Positions 25,296 to 32,933 of a DNA stretch of 64,000 nt are shown one piece after another. Origin of the DNA: CAWKDC01 sp964383495 (GTDB taxonomy: Bacteria; Pseudomonadota; Gammaproteobacteria; JABCZS01); the NCBI GenBank assembly GCA_964383495.1, contig CAYLHG010000003.1:62001-126000 (forward strand). Reading direction: 5' to 3'. The first letter of the stretch is position 1. Each line of letters begins with the position of its first letter. The notes beneath the pieces are model-generated. The model was not told where the DNA came from. It searched no databases and saw only the letters and a program-made list of their open reading frames with translations. Made by a program: the position numbers and the translations under genes.

Positions 25296-26057
25296 TTAGG
25301 AAAGAATAAAATATAACGCTATTAGGACGGCAATAAACATAAATAACTTTTCAACCCATTTATCCCCTTTTTTGAGCCCATAGAGGGCACCAAAATAAGT
25401 GCCTGCAGCCATGGCAATCAAAACAGTGCCTGCATACGCCCAATGAATAACATTGGTTTCATAATAAACGATGATAGAAGTGACGGCTACAAACAGATTG
25501 ATAACACTACGTGTTCCTGCTGCTTCTAAAAAAGTTTGATTAAATGCGGAAATTAAAATAATATTAAATAAAACACCTTGCCCACCAAACATACCGCTTA
25601 AAAAACCGGCGGCGGTAAGGAATGTATACCCCAAAATGAGTTTGAGAGGCTTAGGAAACAAGGGTAATTTAAGAGCCCAAGCTTGTTTTTGAAGAAGCAT
25701 GAGTGCTACTACAAAAAGCATGACAACCCCTAACCAGTGCTGTATAAGATGAGTGGGTAAAGAAACCAGATAATATGCACCCCAGATCGCACCGATACAG
25801 GCAAATAGTGCACCAACTATTCCGATTCGGTAGTTGACTTTTTTTTCTTTCTTAAATCCACACCATCCCGCAAGACTTGAACCTAGCATGCCAAATCGCA
25901 TAGTGGCAATGGCTTGTACAGGTGTGAACCCGAAAAAAATACAAGTAGGTATAGTTAAGAGCGCGCTGCCTCCTGTAGTAGCTCCTATAAAATTAAACAT
26001 AAATAAGGTTACGAAAATGGCTACGCTGTTAAAAAGAAAAGTGGGATCAATAATCAT
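25296..26057 (-). CDS. TauE/SafE-family membrane transporter
   Basis: A 253-residue protein with about eight membrane helices in two repeats, typical of the TauE/SafE (formerly DUF81) permeases that export sulfite, sulfoacetate or other organosulfur anions. Repeat landmarks are GATTGGSALLTIPTCIFFGFTPVQAIAT near the N terminus (glycine-rich re-entrant segment) and AGFLSGMFGGQGVLFNIIL in the second half. No sulfur-metabolism gene is adjacent, so the substrate is unknown. It is divergent from the surface-barrel gene and belongs to the block inserted between mnmG and rsmG. Confidence 0.85.
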   Translation of the reverse strand: MIIDPTFLFNSVAIFVTLFMFNFIGATTGGSALLTIPTCIFFGFTPVQAIATMRFGMLGSSLAGWCGFKKEKKVNYRIGIVGALFACIGAIWGAYYLVSLPTHLIQHWLGVVMLFVVALMLLQKQAWALKLPLFPKPLKLILGYTFLTAAGFLSGMFGGQGVLFNIILISAFNQTFLEAAGTRSVINLFVAVTSIIVYYETNVIHWAYAGTVLIAMAAGTYFGALYGLKKGDKWVEKLFMFIAVLIALYFILS

Positions 26058-26219
26058 CTAATAAGGCGCCCCTTAGTATCAGCAGCGCGTCTGCCTATAT
26101 TTCTGAACGAGCTAGAAGTTTAAGTGCAAATGGTACCTTCATGCCGCATGGTTGTCAAGGCAATGCAAAAAAACAATGCGCGGTTGTTATTTAATAATCG
26201 GTGTGCTAGAGTGCGTTCT

Positions 26220-27374
26220 ATGTGTAACAAATTATTACTGCTGACATTATTACTGATAGCTAGCGTAGCTCGTGCGGAAGAAACGTATGAGTCTGCGGGT
26301 GTTGCGCCGCAATTTATTTTTAATATTAATGAAGACAACGCTGTGGGCGCTTTGTTTGAAGTGGGTAGTAACGGTTATTATCGAGGCAATCTTACTTTTG
26401 CTGCGCAAGGTAGCGAACAACATTGGTTCAAAGTATCAGGTGAATATTTAGTAGAACATCAAGAAATTAATTTTGAAGCAGACCCTCGTAATATTTGGGT
26501 GGATCAATACGCTGCAGGTGGTACATATCAATATTTTCCCACACTCGCATGGCCAGTGGCCGTGTTGGGAAATACTTATATGAGCTATGCTCCCAGTCAG
26601 CATGTGAATGATTTTCAGCGCATCTCAGAAGCCATGGCTTATGGTGGTAATGCGGGTGTGGATATTTTCCTCCCTTCTCGCACACAATTAGAAGCAGTGT
26701 TGCGTTATGATGTGGTGAATTTCCACAATGCATTTTCGCCTGATAATACAGAGCAAGGTTTTGGTGGATCGGGTTTCATTAAACAGTATATTGGTTGTGA
26801 TTTGAATATGACGGCGGGTACAGATATCACGGCTATCTACAATAATTATTATGCAGCTTTTAATATGTTATTTCCCTTGGGTACGCAAGCATTCCAACTC
26901 GGTATAAAAGGCGAGTATAACGATCCTCATGAAGACTTAACGCGTTCTCTTATTGGTATGGTAACGTTTGGTTTGCAGCCACAGCAAACGTGTGGCATGA
27001 GTGTTGCTAAACGTGAGACATTAGCTTCATTTGCATCTCGCCCCGCTGTTTACATGCCAACAGTACTGGCTAAGTTGGATCAGGAAGGATCCGGCCTTGA
27101 TATTTTTGTTCCGGATGGAGTGCTAAATCCTGGGTCGACATCTTATGATATCAGCGTATACTTCGCTCCTTTTGGACCAGGGCCATTGACGTATGTGTTT
27201 AATGGCAGCATTCCGGGTAGTACAGGCATTACGTTTGATGGCTCTACGGGCGTTTTTGCTTACTCAGGAAGCGGCGGAGGCATCAGTTCTTTCTCGGGTT
27301 CTGTGACAGCAACTAATGCTAAAGGTGAGACAATCACGTCCAATGTTTTCACAGTTAGTTATTTCTTTCCATAA
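26220..27374 (+). CDS. Predicted outer-membrane beta-barrel with C-terminal Ig-like domain
   Basis: A 384-residue exported protein. ATG 26220 gives a clean signal peptide (LLLLTLLLIASVARA). Residues about 20-275 are rich in alternating aromatic/polar strands (NGYYRGNLTFAAQG, WFKVSGEYLVEHQ, RTQLEAVLRYDVV), as in outer-membrane barrels. After a short linker, residues about 300-384 read like one Ig/cadherin-type domain: PLTYVFNGSIPGSTGITFDG, STGVFAY, then SVTATNAKGETITSNVFTVSY. The barrel-then-Ig order recalls inverse autotransporters (intimin/invasin class), though much shorter. I cannot name the family. It lies between a TauE-type exporter and rsmG, in inserted DNA. Confidence 0.65.
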   Translation: MCNKLLLLTLLLIASVARAEETYESAGVAPQFIFNINEDNAVGALFEVGSNGYYRGNLTFAAQGSEQHWFKVSGEYLVEHQEINFEADPRNIWVDQYAAGGTYQYFPTLAWPVAVLGNTYMSYAPSQHVNDFQRISEAMAYGGNAGVDIFLPSRTQLEAVLRYDVVNFHNAFSPDNTEQGFGGSGFIKQYIGCDLNMTAGTDITAIYNNYYAAFNMLFPLGTQAFQLGIKGEYNDPHEDLTRSLIGMVTFGLQPQQTCGMSVAKRETLASFASRPAVYMPTVLAKLDQEGSGLDIFVPDGVLNPGSTSYDISVYFAPFGPGPLTYVFNGSIPGSTGITFDGSTGVFAYSGSGGGISSFSGSVTATNAKGETITSNVFTVSYFFP

Positions 27375-27400
27375 TTCATATTGAATTGTATACTGCCTTT

Positions 27401-28051
27401 ATGTCAAATTTACCTTCTCATACAGAGAAGCTTCGCGCTTTTCTAACTGCTTACTTGCCGCAAGCGCCTGTTTCATTACCGCAGAGCGCTGTGGAAGATT
27501 TTGTCACCTATTTAACCCTTATGACGCGTTGGCAAGACGTTTTTAATTTAACGGCTATAAAAGCGGCAGACACGCAAGTCACACATCATATTATGGATGC
27601 ATTAGCCATTATTCCATTTTTGGAGGGAAAGCGTTTCATTGATGTGGGGACGGGTGCTGGTATTCCTGGCATAGTGCTAGCCATTGCGAGACCAGATTTT
27701 CAACTGACTTTACTCGATTCTGTGGGAAAAAAAATACATTTCTTGCAACAAGTGATAGTAAGCCTTAAGCTTAAGCAAGTGGAGCTAGTGCAAAATCGTG
27801 TAGAAGCCTATCGCGCAGCACCTTTATTTGATGGGGTGATCACGCGCGCATTCAGCAGCATTAATGATATGCTTGTTGATACACAGCATTTGTGTAAAAA
27901 AGATGGGCTTTTTTATGCGATGAAGGGGCAATATCCTGCTGCAGAATTAGTTTCTTTGCCTGCTGGGTTTGAAATGAAAGCGTCGCATGCATTAACGGTT
28001 CCGGGGGTGGATGCAGGAAGGCATTTAATAGTGCTTTCTCGAACAGACTGA
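27401..28051 (+). CDS. rsmG: 16S rRNA (guanine527-N7)-methyltransferase
   Basis: A 216-residue RsmG (GidB) that methylates N7 of G527 of 16S rRNA using S-adenosylmethionine. The AdoMet-binding loop is FIDVGTGAGIPGIVLAI, preceded by MTRWQDVFNLTAI and HHIMDALAI, and followed by LLDSVGKKIHFLQQV, all family hallmarks. The ATG at 27401 is chosen over an upstream TTG. It starts the rsmG-parA-parB cluster that is conserved near bacterial origins. Confidence 0.95.
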   Translation: MSNLPSHTEKLRAFLTAYLPQAPVSLPQSAVEDFVTYLTLMTRWQDVFNLTAIKAADTQVTHHIMDALAIIPFLEGKRFIDVGTGAGIPGIVLAIARPDFQLTLLDSVGKKIHFLQQVIVSLKLKQVELVQNRVEAYRAAPLFDGVITRAFSSINDMLVDTQHLCKKDGLFYAMKGQYPAAELVSLPAGFEMKASHALTVPGVDAGRHLIVLSRTD

Positions 28052-28072
28052 GGGATCATGGGGAGTGAACAA

Positions 28073-28891
28073 ATGGCAAAAATAATAGCAATGGCGAATC
28101 AAAAGGGTGGCGTGGGGAAGACAACGTCTTGCGTCAATTTAGCTGCATCGGTAGTTGCTGCCAAAAGACGCGTATTGCTGGTGGATTTGGACCCTCAAGG
28201 TAATGCTACCATGGGTAGCGGTGTTCAAAAATACGCGCTACGCTACACAACGAATGAGGTATTGCTGGGAACAGCAACACTTGAGCAGGCTATCATCACT
28301 GAAACTGCCGGTGGCTATCATCTTCTGCCTGCAAACGCCCGTTTAACAGAAGCGGAAGTATCATTACTTTCTCAAGAAAATCGTGAAAAGCGTTTAAAAA
28401 ATGCGTTAACGAATGTGATGGATCATTATGATTATATGTTTTTTGATTGTCCGCCATCATTGAATATGCTCACAGTCAACGGATTGGTGGCTGCGCAGGC
28501 GGTCATTGTTCCCATGCAATGTGAATATTATGCTCTGGAAGGTTTATCGGCGTTGATCCAAACCATTAATACTTTAAGCCAAACTGTTAACCCTGGGCTA
28601 ACGATTGAGGGAATACTGCGGACGATGTATGATCCGCGCAATTGTTTAGCACAAGAAGTGACAGCAGAATTGATCAAGCATTTTGGTGACAAAGTATATA
28701 AGACAGTGATTCCTCGGAACGTGCGTTTAGCAGAAGCTCCGAGCCACGGTTTGCCTGTGCTACACTACGACAAATATTCCCGTGGGGCTGCATGTTATTT
28801 GGCCTTGGCAGGAGAGTTTTTAAGACGCCAGCCAACAGATCCTTTGCACGGCACATCAACCCCAAGTGAACAGGTAGGAGAACTTGCATGA
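28073..28891 (+). CDS. parA: Chromosome partitioning ATPase ParA
   Basis: A 272-residue ParA/Soj ATPase. The deviant Walker A is KGGVGKTTS, with the signature lysine at the N-terminal side; Walker B lies in YMFFDCPPSLNMLT. ATP-bound dimers coat the nucleoid and pull ParB-bound origins apart. The ATG at 28073 has GGGGAG 7 bases upstream, so it is preferred to the ATG at 28058. Its last 4 bases overlap parB. The cognate parS sites are in the recF-gyrB region on the other side of oriC. Confidence 0.96.
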   Translation: MAKIIAMANQKGGVGKTTSCVNLAASVVAAKRRVLLVDLDPQGNATMGSGVQKYALRYTTNEVLLGTATLEQAIITETAGGYHLLPANARLTEAEVSLLSQENREKRLKNALTNVMDHYDYMFFDCPPSLNMLTVNGLVAAQAVIVPMQCEYYALEGLSALIQTINTLSQTVNPGLTIEGILRTMYDPRNCLAQEVTAELIKHFGDKVYKTVIPRNVRLAEAPSHGLPVLHYDKYSRGAACYLALAGEFLRRQPTDPLHGTSTPSEQVGELA

Positions 28892-29796
28892 CAAGAAAAT
28901 CCATTTTAGGTACCCCGTTGGGTTCTCTGTTAAGCTCTGCTGTCTTAGAAGAGCCGATGGTCAGCACTCGTTCGGATTTAACTAGCACTGTCATCACTGC
29001 TTCCTCCGCGTCTGACAAAACTAAGCTTACTTACGCGCCTATTGAAAAGCTTGTACGTTCACCGTATCAGCCTCGTCGTGTATTTAATGAAGCTGCTTTG
29101 CAAGAGTTAGCAGATTCTATTCGATCACAAGGGATTATTCAGCCTATTGTGGCGCGCCCTCGTGCGGATGGGCAATTTGAAATCATTGCAGGCGAACGTC
29201 GGTGGCGTGCTGCGCAATTGGCGGAGCTAACTGAAGTGCCCGTGATTCTGCGCGACGTGGATGAAACTACTGCTTCAGCGATGGCAATTATTGAAAACTT
29301 ACAACGTGAAGATTTAAATCCTATTGAAGAAGCGATGGGTTTGCAGCGCTTGATGACGCAGTTTGGGCTAACGCATGAGGCAGTGGGCGAGTTAGTGGGC
29401 AAATCTCGCGCTATGGTAAGCAATTTATTGCGCTTGTTAAGTTTGCGGGATGAAGTGAAAAATATGGTAGAGCAGGGTGAAATTGAAATGGGGCACGCAC
29501 GTGCCTTGTTGGTTTTGTCTCACTCTCGTCAATTAGAATTAGCGCGATTGATTGTTGCTAAAAATTTGTCGGTGCGTCAAACAGAGGCATCGGTGCGTCA
29601 AATGTTAAATAAAGAGGATGCACCTCAAAAAGAAGTCGCGCCACGTGATCCAGATGTCATTGCATTAGAAGATCGTTTAAGCGAAATTTTGGGTGCAAAA
29701 GTACAGATTGATCATCGTGCAAATGGGCAAGGAAAAGTGGTGATTAGCTATTATTCGTTGGAAGCGTTGGATGGAATTTTAGCCCACATATCGTAA
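28888..29796 (+). CDS. parB: Chromosome partitioning protein ParB
   Basis: A 302-residue ParB/Spo0J, a CTP-dependent DNA clamp that loads at parS and spreads. The N-terminal CTP-binding region has SPYQPRRVFNE, the C-motif GERRWRAAQLA and ENLQREDLNPIEEA. The central helix-turn-helix that reads parS follows (LTHEAVGELVGKSRAMVSNLLRLL, about residues 150-175). The C-terminal dimer domain ends near ALDGILAHIS. The gene overlaps the convergent EVE-domain gene by 53 bases at its 3' end. The five TGTTCCACGTGGAAC-type sites in this window are its expected targets. Confidence 0.96.
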   Translation: MTRKSILGTPLGSLLSSAVLEEPMVSTRSDLTSTVITASSASDKTKLTYAPIEKLVRSPYQPRRVFNEAALQELADSIRSQGIIQPIVARPRADGQFEIIAGERRWRAAQLAELTEVPVILRDVDETTASAMAIIENLQREDLNPIEEAMGLQRLMTQFGLTHEAVGELVGKSRAMVSNLLRLLSLRDEVKNMVEQGEIEMGHARALLVLSHSRQLELARLIVAKNLSVRQTEASVRQMLNKEDAPQKEVAPRDPDVIALEDRLSEILGAKVQIDHRANGQGKVVISYYSLEALDGILAHIS

Positions 29797-30235
29797 GCCA
29801 CTCTTCTGGTGTAACCGGCAGCACAGATAACCGGTTCCCTTTTTTCAATAATTGCATATTTTGAAGCAAAGGGTTTTGTCGCAATATTTCTAATGTAATG
29901 ATGTGATCCCATTTTTCCACAAGTTTTATGTTCACACCAAACCAGCGTGGCTTGGCGGGGTCACTCTCCGAAGCATAATAAGGGGATTTGGGATCAAAAG
30001 CAGTATGATCAATGCAGCCTGTTTCAGTGATGCGAATAATCCCGACAATGCCGGGCACTTTGCAGCTGGAATGGTAGAAAAAAGCTAAATCGCCCGGCTT
30101 CATCGCATCGCGCAAAAAATTGCGTGCCTGATAATTACGTACGCCATCCCAAAAACCTTCTTGATGTTTGGCATCCACCAAATCATCAATGCTATACGTT
30201 TCTGGTTCTGATTTCATTAGCCAGTATTGGTTCAT
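29744..30235 (-). CDS. EVE-domain (THYN1-like) protein
   Basis: A 163-residue EVE-domain protein, relative of thymocyte nuclear protein 1 and of the YTH/PUA-like fold that reads modified bases. Landmarks are YWLMKSEPETYSIDDL at the start, WDGVRNYQARNFLRD, MKPGDLAFFYHSSCKVPGIV and LKKGNRLSVLPVTPEEW. The start at 30235 is chosen for the GGGGGTAA site upstream. Members are proposed to bind 5-methylcytosine or other modified DNA or RNA; the ligand here is unknown. Its 3' end overlaps parB by 53 bases on the opposite strand, and it interrupts the usual parB-atpI neighbourhood. Confidence 0.9.
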   Translation of the reverse strand: MNQYWLMKSEPETYSIDDLVDAKHQEGFWDGVRNYQARNFLRDAMKPGDLAFFYHSSCKVPGIVGIIRITETGCIDHTAFDPKSPYYASESDPAKPRWFGVNIKLVEKWDHIITLEILRQNPLLQNMQLLKKGNRLSVLPVTPEEWLTICGLKFHPTLPTNNS

Positions 30236-30295
30236 CTGAAGATTACCCCCGTTTTCTCTCCTTACCAATGTATCATAACGGGAGCTTTAAAAGGC

Positions 30296-30324
30296 TTGCG
30301 TTCTTGCTAAATAGCTTATATACT
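30296..30324 (+). promoter_or_regulatory. Probable sigma-70 promoter of the atp operon
   Basis: TTGCGT at 30296-30301 and TATACT at 30319-30324 are spaced by 17 bases. The predicted start is about 17 bases before the atpI start codon. Confidence 0.6.
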
Positions 30325-30347
30325 GCGCGCGAAATCTTTAAGAAGGG

Positions 30348-30740
30348 GTGGTGCAGTTGTTATCCCTAGGGCGTGCACAAGCATATAAGTTGCTTAGCTG
30401 GCAATTAATTGTCTGCTTGCTGACGGCTATCAGTTGGTCTTTCGTTTCCCTTTCTTCAGGTTTAGCAGCGTTAGTTGGCGGTGGAATTTGCTTGCTAGCC
30501 AGTAGTGTTTTTGTGTATTATGCCTTGCGGCAAGGCGCTGCACGGCAAGCCCGGCAAATTGTGACGATGCTGTTTTTAGGTGAGTTTTTGAAAATAGCCA
30601 TCATCGTGGTGATGTTTGGCGTTGTATTTTTGTATACGACCTTGGCACCTGTGCCTGTGTTAGTAGGTTTTCTTGCAACACAAGCCATGTTCTGGGTAGC
30701 CCCATTTATTTTTAAACGAGCGATACAGGCAAAGCAATGA
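30348..30740 (+). CDS. atpI: ATP synthase protein I
   Basis: A 130-residue membrane protein with four helices, of the AtpI family, which helps assemble the c-ring. The start is GTG (30348 or 30351). Hydrophobic segments include WQLIVCLLTAISWSFV and IAIIVVMFGVVFLYT. It is the first gene of the atp operon and its stop overlaps the atpB start by 4 bases. Sequence conservation in this family is low, so the call rests on position and topology. Confidence 0.85.
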   Translation: MVQLLSLGRAQAYKLLSWQLIVCLLTAISWSFVSLSSGLAALVGGGICLLASSVFVYYALRQGAARQARQIVTMLFLGEFLKIAIIVVMFGVVFLYTTLAPVPVLVGFLATQAMFWVAPFIFKRAIQAKQ

Positions 30741-31507
30741 CAGATGGCCATTTAACACCTTCTAGTTATATCGCGCACCACTTGACCCATTGGTCAGTGG
30801 GCAAGGGTTTTTGGACCTTTCATTTAGATACATTAATTATTTCTGCGGTTTTAGGTGTTTTCTTTTTAGCTATTTTCCGTTATGCAGCGGTGCGTGCGAC
30901 CAGCGGTGTGCCTGGTAAGTTGCAGAATTTTGTTGAGATTCTTGTAAAGTTTGTCGATGCGCAAGTACAAGATAGTTTTCATGGTAAGACGTTATTTTTA
31001 GGCCCATTAGCGCTCACTATTTTTGTATGGGTCTTTTTAATGAATTTTATGGACTTGTTCCCCGTGGATATTTTGCCGCGTGTAATGACCTTGTTTGGTG
31101 TGGATTATTTCCGCGTTGTGCCAACGGCCGACTTGAATTTAACCTTGGGTATGTCGTTAACAGTATTGCTGCTGGTAATCGTTTATAATATCAAAGGCAA
31201 AGGTGGTATGGGCTTTTTGAAAGATGTTTGTACGCATCCATTTGGCCCTAAATTAATGCCTGCCAATATTGCATTGCGTATTGTAGAAGAGTTAGCGAAA
31301 CCAACATCACTTTCCATGCGGTTATTCGGTAACTTGTATGCGGGTGAGTTGATCTTTATTTTGATTGCTGCTTTGTTGCCTTGGTATGTTCAATGGACAG
31401 CAGGCAGCATTTGGGCGATTTTCCATATTCTGGTTATCACCCTGCAAGCCTTTATTTTCATGATGTTAACCGTTGTTTATTTGAGCATGGCGCATGAAAG
31501 TCACTGA
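30737..31507 (+). CDS. atpB: ATP synthase Fo subunit a
   Basis: A 256-residue subunit a, which forms the proton half-channels next to the c-ring. The family core is present: LMNFMDLFPVD, then KPTSLSMRLFGNLYAGELIF, which contains the essential arginine, and a C-terminal helix ILVITLQAFIFMMLTVVYLSMA. Length is close to the E. coli protein. It overlaps atpI at its start. Confidence 0.97.
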   Translation: MTDGHLTPSSYIAHHLTHWSVGKGFWTFHLDTLIISAVLGVFFLAIFRYAAVRATSGVPGKLQNFVEILVKFVDAQVQDSFHGKTLFLGPLALTIFVWVFLMNFMDLFPVDILPRVMTLFGVDYFRVVPTADLNLTLGMSLTVLLLVIVYNIKGKGGMGFLKDVCTHPFGPKLMPANIALRIVEELAKPTSLSMRLFGNLYAGELIFILIAALLPWYVQWTAGSIWAIFHILVITLQAFIFMMLTVVYLSMAHESH

Positions 31508-31536
31508 TTTTTTAAGTTAATCCAATAGGAGGAGTT

Positions 31537-31863
31537 ATGCAAACCTTGAGTCCCGCGGCGATTGAATTATTAGCCACACTAACGGCGCAAATTCAATCTG
31601 TCACAGCATTAGCTGCGGCTATTTTGATCAGCTGCGGTGCTATCGGCACAGCGCTGGGTTTTGGTATTTTGGGTGGTAAGTTTTTGGAAAGCGCTGCGCG
31701 TCAACCTGAAACAGTTCCTATGCTAACCATTCGTATGTTCATTATTGCTGGTTTGCTTGATGCTGTATCGATGATCGGTGTGGCGATTGCATTGCTTTTC
31801 ACATTTGCAAATCCATTCTTGGGCGCTGTTCAACAAGCGTTTATGATGGGTGTAGCAGGTTAA
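31537..31863 (+). CDS. atpE: ATP synthase Fo subunit c, extended at both ends
   Basis: A 108-residue subunit c, a hairpin of two helices forming the rotor ring. Helix 1 contains AIGTALGFGILGG, the polar loop is ARQPE, and helix 2 carries the proton-carrying Asp75 in AGLLDAVSMIGVA. E. coli subunit c has 79 residues with Asp61, so this protein has about 14 extra residues at the N terminus and about 15 at the C terminus (FLGAVQQAFMMGVAG). An AGGAGGA ribosome-binding site precedes the ATG, fitting the high copy needed. No sodium-binding glutamate pattern is seen, so protons are the likely ion. Confidence 0.96.
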   Translation: MQTLSPAAIELLATLTAQIQSVTALAAAILISCGAIGTALGFGILGGKFLESAARQPETVPMLTIRMFIIAGLLDAVSMIGVAIALLFTFANPFLGAVQQAFMMGVAG

Positions 31864-31887
31864 TTTGATATCACGATGAGGTGAGCC

Positions 31888-32358
31888 GTGAATATTAACG
31901 CGACACTTTTTGGACAAGCAATTACGTTTGCCATCTTTATATGGTTCACGATGAAGTATGTGTGGCCGCCAATTATGTCTGCCATTGAACAGCGTGAAAA
32001 AAGCATTGCGGATGGTTTAGCTGCGTCTAGAAAATCTATGCATCAATTGGAAAAGGCGCAAGAAGAGGTGCACCATATTTTGATGGAAGCGCGTCAAAAG
32101 GCGACGGATATCATTGCACATGCCAATCAGCGTGCGGATGAGATTGTGAAAGAAGCCGCTGGTAAAGCTATTCATGAAGGGCAGCGTTTGGTTGCGGCAG
32201 CGCACACACGCATTGCTCAGGATGTGAGTAATGCGCGGCAATCTTTGCGTGGTGAAGTGGTAGATTTAGCGTTAATGAGTGCACAAAAATTATTGAGCAA
32301 AAAGCTTGATGACAATGTGCACCGTGATTTCATTAATAAAGTGGTGGATGAGATTTAG
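31888..32358 (+). CDS. atpF: ATP synthase Fo subunit b
   Basis: A 156-residue subunit b, the peripheral stalk. The start is GTG. One N-terminal membrane helix (FGQAITFAIFIWFTMKYVWPPI) leads to a long charged helix (residues about 35-140) that dimerises and reaches delta on top of F1. Length equals that of E. coli b. The segment after the membrane (PPIMSAIEQREKSIADGL) is the family's most conserved part. Confidence 0.96.
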   Translation: MNINATLFGQAITFAIFIWFTMKYVWPPIMSAIEQREKSIADGLAASRKSMHQLEKAQEEVHHILMEARQKATDIIAHANQRADEIVKEAAGKAIHEGQRLVAAAHTRIAQDVSNARQSLRGEVVDLALMSAQKLLSKKLDDNVHRDFINKVVDEI

Positions 32359-32387
32359 GCAATCTGAATCTTGAGAATGAGGGCAGT

Positions 32388-32930
32388 ATGTCTGACAAAA
32401 CAATAGCAAGGCCTTATGCACAAGCTGCTTTTGAATATGCAAAAGCGCATGATGTTGTGAGTGCTTGGCAAGATGCTTTGACCGCATTAACTGCGCTTGC
32501 AAAACATCCTGAAATTAAGCAGCTGTTTCACGCATCGCTGTATTCAGATGAGCAATTTGAAGATTTGATTGCTGGTTTTGTGGATGCTAAGCCTCAATCA
32601 CCTTTACGTAATTTCATTCACGTCGTGCTAGAAAATGGTCGTTTTTTCGTATTCCCAGATATTTATGCTGAGTTTGTGACGTTGCACAATGCAAGCGACA
32701 CGGTATTGCCAGCAACCGTTACCAGTGCGGTGCCTTTAACAGAAAGTGAAAAAGCGCGCATTGTGGAAAAGCTGGAATCAAAAACCCAACAAAAAGTGGT
32801 GCTTACTTGTGCAGAAGATCATGCACTATTGGGAGGCATTGTGGTTCGTTATGGGGATAAAGTAATTGACGCAAGCTTGAAGCATCGTCTATCGGCGCTT
32901 GCAAATAATTTGACTGAGTGTGTGGGGTAA
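32388..32930 (+). CDS. atpH: ATP synthase F1 subunit delta
   Basis: A 180-residue delta subunit linking the peripheral stalk to the alpha subunits. The N-terminal helical domain starts IARPYAQAAFEYA. The C-terminal part has ALLGGIVVRYGDKVIDASLKHRLSAL, the family signature. It is three bases ahead of atpA in the conserved order. Confidence 0.96.
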   Translation: MSDKTIARPYAQAAFEYAKAHDVVSAWQDALTALTALAKHPEIKQLFHASLYSDEQFEDLIAGFVDAKPQSPLRNFIHVVLENGRFFVFPDIYAEFVTLHNASDTVLPATVTSAVPLTESEKARIVEKLESKTQQKVVLTCAEDHALLGGIVVRYGDKVIDASLKHRLSALANNLTECVG

Positions 32931-32933
32931 AGC

